Positions 27,018 to 34,478 of a stretch of 34,478 nt of DNA are shown piece by piece. Each line of letters starts with the position of its first letter. The stretch's first letter is position 1. The notes below the pieces were generated by a model. It ran no database searches, had not been told where the DNA came from, and saw only the letters and a list, made by a program, of their open reading frames with translations. Source of the stretch: Thermoplasmata archaeon. Lineage in GTDB: Archaea; Thermoplasmatota; Thermoplasmata; Lutacidiplasmatales; UBA184. The translations under genes and the position numbers were made by a program. The stretch covers positions 1 to 34,478 of the forward strand of contig JASHTB010000071.1 in assembly GCA_030040775.1 (NCBI GenBank), read 5' to 3'.

Positions 27018-28085
27018 ATGGCGGTCGTTCTCGGACATCCGGCCACGTTGTACGAGCCGCTGGACTCGGGTAAGGTCCGGTGCACCGCGTGCGCCCGCTA
27101 CTGCACGATTCCCGAGGGCTCCCACGGCTTCTGCTTTGTGCGCAAGAACGTCGGAGGGCGTCTCGTCCTCCTGAGCTACGGCAAGGCTTCTGCTGTCCAG
27201 GTCGATCCGGTGGAGAAGAAGCCGCTCTCGCATTTCCACCCTGGCGCGCGCGTCTACTCGATCGGGACGGTCGGGTGCAACTGGCGTTGTCTTTACTGCC
27301 AGAACGCCGAGATCTCCCAGGAACGGGAGGTGGTGGGCCGGTCGCTCTCTCCCAAAGCGGCGGTGGCGGGAGCCCGCCGGTACGGATGCCAGGGTGTGAC
27401 GTTCACGTACAACGAGCCGACGATCTTCGCCGAGTACGCCCTTGACGTGATCCGCGAGGCCCACGAGGCCGGTCTCTTCGCGAACTTCGTGACGAACGGC
27501 TACATGACCCCGGAAGCGGTCGAGGCGATCGGACCCCACCTCGATGCGGTCAGCGTCGACTTCAAGGGAAGCGGAGAGCCCGGGTTCTTGCGCAAGTACA
27601 TCGCGGCGAAGGGCCCGGAGCCGATCTTCGATTCGGCGGTCGACTTGAAGCGCCGGGGCGTTCACGTGGAAATCACCGACCTCATCGTGCCTGAGGTCGG
27701 GGAGTCGGACGAGGCGACCAGGAAGCTCGCGCGCTTCGTCGTGGACGAGCTGGGAAAGGAGACGCCGTTCCACCTCTTGCGGTTCCATCCGGATTACAAG
27801 ATGATGGACCTCCCCGAGACGCCGGTGAAGACCCTCGAGCGCCTGCACACGGTCGCGAAGGCGGAGGGGCTCGAGTACGTCTACCTTGGCAACATCTGGG
27901 GCCATCCGCTCGAGCACACCTACTGCCCGAAGTGCGGGGCGGTCGCGGTGAAGCGTTACGGCTTCATGATCCAGGCCTGGAACCTCGACCCGAAGAACCG
28001 GTGCGTCCGCTGTGGTCACCCGATCCCGATCGTGGGACGGCTCTCCGAGCACTACGTCCCGACGTTCGCGACGCCCGTCGCCTAG
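27018..28085 (+). CDS. amrS: AmmeMemoRadiSam system-type radical SAM protein (PFL-activase-like)
   Basis: CTACARYCTIPEGSHGFCFVRKNVGG; GTVGCNWRCLYCQNAEISQ; CPKCGAVAVKRYG...CVRCGHPI C-terminal zinc ribbon. Confidence 0.93.
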   Translation: MAVVLGHPATLYEPLDSGKVRCTACARYCTIPEGSHGFCFVRKNVGGRLVLLSYGKASAVQVDPVEKKPLSHFHPGARVYSIGTVGCNWRCLYCQNAEISQEREVVGRSLSPKAAVAGARRYGCQGVTFTYNEPTIFAEYALDVIREAHEAGLFANFVTNGYMTPEAVEAIGPHLDAVSVDFKGSGEPGFLRKYIAAKGPEPIFDSAVDLKRRGVHVEITDLIVPEVGESDEATRKLARFVVDELGKETPFHLLRFHPDYKMMDLPETPVKTLERLHTVAKAEGLEYVYLGNIWGHPLEHTYCPKCGAVAVKRYGFMIQAWNLDPKNRCVRCGHPIPIVGRLSEHYVPTFATPVA

Positions 28086-28899
28086 CTCGCCGTCGGCGGG
28101 TCTCCCGGCGGAGGAGGTCGGGGTGCGCCCGCGCTTCGACCACGAGATGGAGCGGGACCTCGAGCATGAACCGGCCCTGCGGGCTTGCCCGGACCGCCTC
28201 GGGAAGGGGCGACGGCTCCTCCATCCGTACGATCGAGAGGCCGGCGGCCCTGAGAAGCCTCGAGTACGTGCTCAGGGTGCGGTGGTAGCTCGTCGTGAAG
28301 CCGATCTCTGACTCGGAGATCGACCACGGAACTCGAATGGACCGCTCGTCTCGATAGTTCCTCACCTTGCGCCAATAGGTGTCGCGGAAGACCCCGGCCG
28401 GATCCCGCCCCCGCTCGACGACCCACGCGGACCGGTCGTCTAGGTCGAAGCACGGGTGGCTGATCGAGAAGACGAACCGTCCCCGAGGCGCGAGGACCCG
28501 GGTCACCTCCCGCAGGGCGCCCGCGACGTCCCGGATGTCCATGAGCGCCATGTTGGCGACGACGAGGTCGAACGAACCGTCCTCGAGTCCCGTGAGACGG
28601 GAAGCGTCCCGCCGGAGGAACCGGGCCCCGGTGGGGCGCAGCCGTTCCCGCTGGCGCGCCAACCGCAGGTTCGCCCTCGAGCGGTCCACCCCCAGAACGC
28701 TCGCGGCGCCCTGGCGGGCCCACCGGCGTGCGAGATACCCGTTCCCGCACGCGAGGTCGAGCACGCGACGGCCGCGGACGGGCCCGACGAGCCGTAGGAG
28801 CGTCGGGTCGATGATCGCTCGGTGCCAGAGGTCGCCCTCCTCCCCCGTGCGTTCGTCCCGCCAGGCGGCGAGAGCGTCCCAGCCGACCTTGGGCGCCAC
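27964..28899 (-). CDS. SAM-dependent class I methyltransferase (C-terminal ~40 codons overlap the convergent gene; possible frameshift)
   Basis: RRVLDLACGNGYLARRWARQGAASVLGVDRSRANL, FDLVVANMALMDIRDVAGALREVTRVLAPRGRFVFSISHPCFD. Confidence 0.85.
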   Translation of the reverse strand: MAPKVGWDALAAWRDERTGEEGDLWHRAIIDPTLLRLVGPVRGRRVLDLACGNGYLARRWARQGAASVLGVDRSRANLRLARQRERLRPTGARFLRRDASRLTGLEDGSFDLVVANMALMDIRDVAGALREVTRVLAPRGRFVFSISHPCFDLDDRSAWVVERGRDPAGVFRDTYWRKVRNYRDERSIRVPWSISESEIGFTTSYHRTLSTYSRLLRAAGLSIVRMEEPSPLPEAVRASPQGRFMLEVPLHLVVEARAHPDLLRRETRRRRARRRASRTSGRSARRAVPRSGSGDHSGRTGSSGRGSRPGS

Positions 28900-28922
28900 G
28901 ACCCGTCACGACCGGGGTCGGG

Positions 28923-29414
28923 TCATTTCGTTTTCGTGGACCGCCCGGGAATCTCCGGCTTCGCGGGGCTGCCGGGGGCCGGGGGCGCCGTTCCGAGCGC
29001 GTGCGTCGGGGCGCGGCCGTGCCGACCGGATCGACGTAATTCCTTCCGGAGGAAGAGGACCAGCCACTCGACCTCGTAGACCCCGGGGAACAGAAGCTCG
29101 AGTGAGTACCACCACGGCACGCGAACGGTCGGGAGGTGGGTCACACCGGTCCAGATCGCTTTCGAGATGCGATGCCGGCCATCGAGCGCAATCTGGTACC
29201 AACCCTGGCCGGCGACGATGATCGGAAACGTGAGGTCGGCCCGGTCGAGGAACCGAGGGAAGAGCCAGAGGGCGAGGCGGATCATCCGAGGGGAGAGGCG
29301 GGGTAGCTCGGCGAGCGTTTCCTGCACAACCTCGACCCGATGCGACCGCACGTAACGGATCGCGAGCAGAAGGCCCGGCCTTCGGTGCCAAGTGTACGAC
29401 AGCGAGGTGGCCAC
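28923..29414 (-). CDS. ParB/sulfiredoxin-like-fold protein (stand-alone), function unknown
   Basis: GWYQIALDGRHRISKAIWTGVTHLPTVRVPWW resembles the DGRHR-type ParB-fold core motif; GTG start; Pro-rich C-terminal tail. Confidence 0.55.
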   Translation of the reverse strand: MATSLSYTWHRRPGLLLAIRYVRSHRVEVVQETLAELPRLSPRMIRLALWLFPRFLDRADLTFPIIVAGQGWYQIALDGRHRISKAIWTGVTHLPTVRVPWWYSLELLFPGVYEVEWLVLFLRKELRRSGRHGRAPTHALGTAPPAPGSPAKPEIPGRSTKTK

Positions 29415-29595
29415 GGGTCCTGGTCTTTCCTCCTAAGCGATACCGATGGAGTCGAGGGACCCGCGACCTGTAGAACCTTGCGGACAAAGCGAGCCTCCTC
29501 CGTTCCCTCGCCCCAGGGACCCGTTCCGGCCGGACCGCCCGAACCAACATAGAACTCGGCGACCCGTGGCCAGAGCCGGGGCAGCCAAGACGGAA

Positions 29596-29619
29596 GGTCG
29601 GGAAGTCAAGGTCCCGACC
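29596..29619. other. perfect 8-bp inverted repeat (hairpin) in the intergenic region upstream of the ABC transporter
   Basis: GGTCGGGA-agtcaagg-TCCCGACC. Confidence 0.6.
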
Positions 29620-29715
29620 GAAGGACGGGCGCTCGAGTGCCGACCCGCTTCTCGTGAGCCGCCGACGGAATCTCTAAAGCCGCGGCACTCCTTGAAAAGG
29701 CGTTCTATTTAGCTC

Positions 29716-30687
29716 ATGAGTCAAGTCGAGGTTCCGATCCCGGCCGCCGATTCACCGCCGGAACTTGAGCCGCTCATCACGGTCCAGCACCTCGTCAAGC
29801 GATATGGCGATGTTCTGGCGGTAAACGACGTTTCGTTTTCGGTCCGGAAGGGCGAGATCTTCGGAGTCATCGGGCCCAATGGAGCCGGCAAGACCACCAC
29901 CGTGGAGTGCATCTCGGGGCTTCGCGCGCCCGACTCCGGCGTGATCCGCGTCGACGGATTGTCTCCGCAGAGGGACCGCGACCGGCTACGAGAGTTCGTC
30001 GGGGTTCAGCTGCAGGAGGGCGCGCTTCCCCCGCGCATCACGGTGGGAGAAGCGGTCGGCCTTTTCGCATCGTTCTACCGCGATCCATTGGATCCGGACC
30101 ACCTGCTCGAGTCGTTGGGTATCAGGGAGCTTAAGGACAAGAAGTTTCGGACCTTGTCGGGAGGGCAGAAGCAGCGAGTGTCCATCGCCCTCGCCCTCAT
30201 CGGCAACCCGAGGATTGCCATTCTGGACGAGCTGACCACCGGGCTCGACCCCGAAGCGCGGCGCGAAACTTGGGACCTCATCGAACAGATCCGGCAACGC
30301 GGAGTCACGGTGATTCTCGTGACCCACTACATGGACGAGGCCGAGCGACTCTGCGATCGGCTTGTGCTCATCGATCACGGAGCCGTACGGGCGCTGGACA
30401 CGCCGGAAACCATCGCGGCGCGAGCCGGTGGGAACCGAGTGCGATTCGTCCCCTCCGCCCCCGTCGAGGATCGGGTGCTGCAGGCGATCCCCGGCGTGAA
30501 TTCGATCGAGAGGAAGGACAAGTACGTCACGGTCACGGGCACCGGCGATCTCGCGGCGGCCGTCATCGACGCGCTCGCGAAGATGGGCGTGCATCCGTCC
30601 GAACTCGAGGCGCGGACCGGCAGCCTCGACGATGCGTTCGTCCAGCTGACCCGCAAGTCGGCTCCCCCAGAGGAGGAACGAACGTGA
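29716..30687 (+). CDS. ABC transporter ATP-binding protein (ABC-2/DrrA-like exporter family)
   Basis: GVIGPNGAGKTTTVECISGL, RTLSGGQKQRVSIALALIGNPRIAILDELTTGLDPEARRETW. Confidence 0.96.
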   Translation: MSQVEVPIPAADSPPELEPLITVQHLVKRYGDVLAVNDVSFSVRKGEIFGVIGPNGAGKTTTVECISGLRAPDSGVIRVDGLSPQRDRDRLREFVGVQLQEGALPPRITVGEAVGLFASFYRDPLDPDHLLESLGIRELKDKKFRTLSGGQKQRVSIALALIGNPRIAILDELTTGLDPEARRETWDLIEQIRQRGVTVILVTHYMDEAERLCDRLVLIDHGAVRALDTPETIAARAGGNRVRFVPSAPVEDRVLQAIPGVNSIERKDKYVTVTGTGDLAAAVIDALAKMGVHPSELEARTGSLDDAFVQLTRKSAPPEEERT

Positions 30688-31463
30688 CTTCTGGGTCGGA
30701 TATCAACCGAACCCGCCACCGAGCTCGTACTCAGTTCTGGGAACTTCTCCGAGTGGAAGGTAGACTCTCCCTGAGAGAACCGTACGCCCTCGGGGGTGGC
30801 CTCGTGTTTCCCATCGCCCTTCTCGTACTGTTCTACTGGGTCGGAACCCTGAACCCCGGGGACGTGGCCGGTTCCGGTCTGACGGTCCTCGAGCTCTGGA
30901 TTCCGACAATCCTGGTCATCTCGTTCCTCATGATCGGGATGATCGGCGTTCCCGTGACGTTCGCCCGGGACAGAGAGATCGGCTGGCTCCGAAGACTCTC
31001 CACCACGCCGGTACCCCCGTCGAGGCTGCTCGGCGCACAGCTGGCGCTGAACTTCATCGTCGCTTGCGCAGCGACCGCGATCGTGATCGGTGCCGGAGAC
31101 GTGCTCTTCGGCGCTTCGTTCACCGTGGGAATCGAGTTTGTGGGGGTAACACTGCTCGCCATCGCGGAGCTCTTTACCATCGGGCTCATGGTGGCCTCTA
31201 TCGCCCCGACCCAGCAAGCCGCGAATTACATCGCGGGCGGCTTGCTCTATCCTCTGCTCTTCTTGTCGGGGCTGTGGATACAACCGGTTCAGGTCGGAGG
31301 GCTCCTCGAACTCATCATGTGGTACTCCCCAGTAGGCGCGGCCGCAAGGGCTCTCCTCTATTCGGCCTTCAACGTCACTCCACCGTACATGACCATCCTC
31401 ACGATGGCAGCGTACACGGTTCTCTTCGGTTTTGTAGCGGTCCGTTTCTTTAGGTGGGAATAG
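30684..31463 (+). CDS. ABC-2 type transporter permease
   Basis: GTG start overlapping the ATPase stop; ~6 TM segments; REIGWLRRLSTTPVPPSRLLGAQLALNFIVA, LLYPLLFLSGLWIQP. Confidence 0.92.
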   Translation: MTSGSDINRTRHRARTQFWELLRVEGRLSLREPYALGGGLVFPIALLVLFYWVGTLNPGDVAGSGLTVLELWIPTILVISFLMIGMIGVPVTFARDREIGWLRRLSTTPVPPSRLLGAQLALNFIVACAATAIVIGAGDVLFGASFTVGIEFVGVTLLAIAELFTIGLMVASIAPTQQAANYIAGGLLYPLLFLSGLWIQPVQVGGLLELIMWYSPVGAAARALLYSAFNVTPPYMTILTMAAYTVLFGFVAVRFFRWE

Positions 31464-31897
31464 TCCAAGCCGACGCGGTGGGGGCTCTCCGCCCTTAGGT
31501 CGACTCCGACGGATTCGAACTCAATCGGTCGATCTTGTGCTTTCCGGTCATCGGGGTTGGGGTGACCCCTGCAGAGTTTCGCAGTCGAAGCGGACATCGA
31601 TCGGGAGACACCCTCCGTCCCAGGCGACGGGACGGGGGATCGCGTCCATCCGGCTCGAACCTGACATCGACCCTCACGCGCCTGATGCGGTTGGGACGGA
31701 TTTTATGCCGGGGCCAGGATTAGTCCCTAACGGTTCGAATCCGATGCGAACACTAACCCCGGAGCGCCTTGAGAGAGCATTGCGATTCTCGCGTACGACG
31801 GATCGCGCCAGCGCCAGAAGCGGGGGCTGGGCGGCTCCGTACGAAGCTTGTCTTGAGGAGCGCTTAATCGCCCGTTCTGCCTGACCGCCTTCAGCGA

Positions 31898-32527
31898 ATG
31901 GTCGAAGAAACGGACCCGTCTGCAGCCGCGAGGCAGGTAGCGTTTACCTGCCCTCGATGCGGTGCGCCATTGCCACTTCCCGGGGAGGACGGGGTCGTCA
32001 CCTGTGACTATTGTGGCGTTCGCACAGAGGTCTCCAGGTTGGTCCCACCCCAACGCGTGCCCTCTCCCCCCGTGGAGGCTGCCCGCGCACTGGAGCCGCC
32101 TCTCCAATCGACCGAGGACGACTTCCGAAGAGGTAGCCCGTCCTACATCGTCCGAGTGGTGCTTGCAGCTGTGGTGATCGGCGTGGTCATTGCACTCTTT
32201 GCAGTATTTGCACCCTCGCAACCTCAACCGAATTCAGCCGGCCCTTCCGTCGCACACTGTTCGGTCGCCATCAATGCATCCGCCACCTCCGGGCCCGCCC
32301 CGTTTACCGCGACCTTTACTGCCGAGATAACTGCGCCACCGGGAGTATTCACAAGTACGCCGGAGTGGCAGTTTGGCCCGTTCCCCCCGGGGTTTGATCT
32401 CAACTACACGTACGGGTCTACCGTTACCCACACGTGGAACACCAGTGGTTCCTTTGGGGTCCACGTGTCAGTGCCCGACAGCACCGGACAGGGATGCTGG
32501 GCAACCATGAGCGTCAACGTGACCTGA
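31898..32527 (+). CDS. zinc-ribbon / single-TM / PKD-like extracellular domain protein
   Basis: FTCPRCGAPLPLPGEDGVVTCDYCGVRTEV, TM VVLAAVVIGVVIALFAVFA, then ATSGPAPFTATFTAEI...VTHTWNTSGSFGVHVSV. Confidence 0.85.
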   Translation: MVEETDPSAAARQVAFTCPRCGAPLPLPGEDGVVTCDYCGVRTEVSRLVPPQRVPSPPVEAARALEPPLQSTEDDFRRGSPSYIVRVVLAAVVIGVVIALFAVFAPSQPQPNSAGPSVAHCSVAINASATSGPAPFTATFTAEITAPPGVFTSTPEWQFGPFPPGFDLNYTYGSTVTHTWNTSGSFGVHVSVPDSTGQGCWATMSVNVT

Positions 32528-32728
32528 GCTGGAGCTCCGGCTGAACCTCCGGTCTCCTCAGGTTGCCTACGGACTCCCCCCGGTGGTTGAATCTCCTCGG
32601 AGAACCGCTCCTCACAACGTTGTCAGTGGAGTGGTCGGTGGGGTTTGCTTGCCACAGATACCACCATGACTCGAAAAGGACGCATTGAGCACAGTTAGTC
32701 CATTAGGGGGCATTCACCTTGTCCCGTC

Positions 32729-33340
32729 ATGGCCACCTTAAGGACGCGCCGTTCGGACTCCATCCGTGTGGGGATCCTTGTCTTCGAAAACGTGGAGGAG
32801 CTCGATTTTGTCGGTCCCTGGGAAGTCTTCAGCGTCGCGAACCGAGTTCGTTCAGGGTCTTTCCCGGCTCGCCTGCTGTCTACCGACCGCTCGACCATCC
32901 GTGCTCGATTCGGAATGGTCGTGACTTCGGTGCGCTCGCTCTACCGGGGTCCGGCGCCAGACCTCCTGATTCTCCCCGGAGGACCGGGGAGGAAACAGGC
33001 GATGAAGGATGCGCGTTTGATGCGATACTTGCAGAGGGCTCACAAGCGTGGGATGGTACTTGCGTCGGTTTGCACGGGCGCTTTCATCCTTGCGGCCGCG
33101 GGGTTGCTCGACCGGAAAGCCGCGACCACGCACCATAACGCACTGGCTGAGTTGCGCCACTACCCTGAGATCAAAGTCCGTCGACAGCGAATCATCGATG
33201 AGGGTGACATCCTCACGGCCGGGGGAATCTCCGCCGGGATTGACCTCGCCCTTCACCTCGTGAGCCGGTTCTCGGGGAGCGGTGTCGCGACCGCGGTGGC
33301 TAAGACAATGGAGTACACTTCCGTCCGCCGCGGGCGCTGA
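32729..33340 (+). CDS. DJ-1/PfpI family protein
   Basis: VGILVFENVEELDFVGPWEVFSVANRV, LLILPGGPGRKQ, GMVLASVCTGAFILAAAGLLDRKAATTHH nucleophilic Cys elbow. Confidence 0.93.
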   Translation: MATLRTRRSDSIRVGILVFENVEELDFVGPWEVFSVANRVRSGSFPARLLSTDRSTIRARFGMVVTSVRSLYRGPAPDLLILPGGPGRKQAMKDARLMRYLQRAHKRGMVLASVCTGAFILAAAGLLDRKAATTHHNALAELRHYPEIKVRRQRIIDEGDILTAGGISAGIDLALHLVSRFSGSGVATAVAKTMEYTSVRRGR

Positions 33341-33502
33341 TGGCTGGAATTGGGGCATCGGGTCACGAACGCGCTTCGGGTCGACCTCCCGATCAAGATC
33401 TTCCCACCGATTTCGGGATGGACCGGTCCCCTCTTCCGGCCTCCCTGCAGAGCTTTTAGACGTCGTCCAGTACGAGGGACGCTGTCTCCCTTCGAGTGAA
33501 CG

Positions 33503-33961
33503 ATGAGAGCGCTTTTCGTCGGCTCGGTGGGTGTGATCACAAGCAGCCTAGCCGAGGGCCGGGAATTCTTCGTGAACACCCTCGGTCTCCCGCTGAAGCA
33601 GACCGAGGGGACCAACTTCTTGCACAGCGAAAAACTGGAGGGAAGCAAGTACTTCGGAGTCTGGCCCCTTTCCGAAGCCGCCACGGTTTGTTTTGGCCAG
33701 CCAAAGTGGCCAAAAGACCGCCCGATCCCCCAGCTGTTCATCGAATTCGAGATGAGCAGTGCCGCGCTAGTCTCCGAAGCTGCCTCAGAGCTTGAGTCCA
33801 AGGGATACGCGCTCTTGCATGGGGCGCGGACCGATCCCTGGGGACAGACGGTGGCACGGTTACAAACCAAGGACGGACTTCTGGTGGGGATCTCCTACGT
33901 GCCGTGGATGCACCGGCGCACAAACCGGAAACCGAGACGCCCGAAGAGCCCCCGCCGCTGA
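33503..33961 (+). CDS. VOC (glyoxalase/bleomycin-resistance) superfamily protein
   Basis: GREFFVNTLGLPLKQTEGTNFLHSEK..., DPWGQTVARLQTKDGLLVGISYVP. Confidence 0.8.
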   Translation: MRALFVGSVGVITSSLAEGREFFVNTLGLPLKQTEGTNFLHSEKLEGSKYFGVWPLSEAATVCFGQPKWPKDRPIPQLFIEFEMSSAALVSEAASELESKGYALLHGARTDPWGQTVARLQTKDGLLVGISYVPWMHRRTNRKPRRPKSPRR

Positions 33962-34241
33962 CGGGGGCGGGAATCCCACGCGTCCCAGACGTGACCAAAC
34001 TCCCTGCCCCCAGGCGGGACGAGTCGGTCCACCGAACTCTTTCCTCCGCGCTCGTCCTCTTTTATTCGCCGACGACGACAGTCAATGCTACTTCGAGCGC
34101 TAGATTGACATGCTTCGGTCCCTCCCGGGCCGGCTGGGAGAAGTACCAGAGTTTCGTGTGATGCGCTGTTCCGGATGCCCTTCTGGATTGTGAAATACAG
34201 CAAACCATGTTCCGTCTCGCCCTACCTTCACGTCAAAGTCC

Positions 34242-34478
34242 ATGACGAGTCCGCTTCTCGATCCTCGGCTGATCAAGGAGTATCTCGTGGCCCTCGGAGT
34301 GCAGCAACACCCACCGTCCCTGGAGGCCCTTCGGGAACTAGTCTTTGCCCACCTCACGCGAATCCCCTTCGAGAACGTCTCGAAACTCTACTACCAGAAG
34401 CACCGCGGCCTCACCGGTCTGTCCCCCCTCGAGCTCTTTCTCGAAGGCGTCGAACGCTACCACTTCGGAGGGACTTGT
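34242..34478 (+). CDS. arylamine N-acetyltransferase (NAT) family protein, truncated by the window edge
   Basis: Manual translation: MTSPLLDPRLIKEYLVALGVQQHPPSLEALRELVFAHLTRIPFENVSKLYYQKHRGLTGLSPLELFLEGVERYHFGGTC. HLTRIPFENVS is NAT-typical and GGTC matches the catalytic-Cys region. Absent from the ORF track because no stop is reached. Confidence 0.78.
   Translation, partial: MTSPLLDPRLIKEYLVALGVQQHPPSLEALRELVFAHLTRIPFENVSKLYYQKHRGLTGLSPLELFLEGVERYHFGGTC

Noticed and set aside
26985-28052. 355-aa minus-strand ORF antisense to the radical SAM gene
   Set aside because: Antisense shadow of a well-supported gene.
29446-29712. 88-aa ORF upstream of the ABC transporter
   Set aside because: Arg/Pro-rich, spans the palindromic intergenic hairpin; likely non-coding.
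31490-31590. Possible minus-strand tRNA (TTCGAATCC core with partial acceptor pairing)
   Set aside because: T-stem does not pair and the arms do not fold into a cloverleaf by eye; kept only as a low-interest structural observation.
31727-31760. Possible plus-strand tRNA 3' end (AACGGTTCGAATCCGAT)
   Set aside because: No matching 5' acceptor or anticodon arm upstream at the right distance.
33282-33506. 74-aa ORF between the DJ-1/PfpI and VOC genes
   Set aside because: Out-of-frame overlap with the PfpI 3' end; no recognisable domain, weak coding character.
1-34478. CRISPR arrays, IS elements, integrases, rRNA genes
   Set aside because: No regularly spaced repeats, transposase/integrase motifs or rRNA-like sequence seen on either strand.

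Overview
GC-rich archaeal chromosomal window. The archaeal call rests on TBP, aIF1A, Orc1/Cdc6, stand-alone Bud32, an archaeal-type CCA-adding enzyme and TATA boxes close to start codons. The lineage looks Thermoplasmatota-like, but that is inference. I support about 37 protein-coding genes; many start codons are corrected from the ORF track. Three zones stand out. (1) ~0-16.3 kb: a dispersed fatty-acid/acyl-CoA oxidation set (two acyl-CoA dehydrogenases, EtfB/EtfA, FixC/ETF-QO-like flavoprotein, enoyl-CoA hydratase, acyl-CoA synthetase, thiolase + DUF35), interleaved with aIF1A, Nnr, Bud32 and an MFS transporter. (2) ~16.3-29.4 kb: housekeeping and small unknown genes (two tandem zinc-ribbon membrane proteins, a THUMP-less ThiI, NUDIX, TBP, TatD-like hydrolase, dTMP kinase, Orc1/Cdc6, LipA, CCA enzyme, AmmeMemoRadiSam-type radical SAM, methyltransferase, ParB-like-fold protein). 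(3) ~29.5-34.5 kb: looser gene packing, with an ABC-2 exporter, a zinc-ribbon/TM/PKD protein, a DJ-1/PfpI protein, a VOC protein and a truncated arylamine N-acetyltransferase that the ORF track missed. I found no rRNA, CRISPR array, transposon or convincing tRNA. I also found no clear new defence or biosynthetic system. The best leads are the archaeal NAT/exporter/VOC neighbourhood, the thiolase-DUF35-acyl-CoA synthetase cluster without HMG-CoA synthase, the minimal ThiI, the recurrent shared CTAG stop at convergent gene ends, and several uncharacterised small proteins. All calls were made by reading sequence, without database searches.
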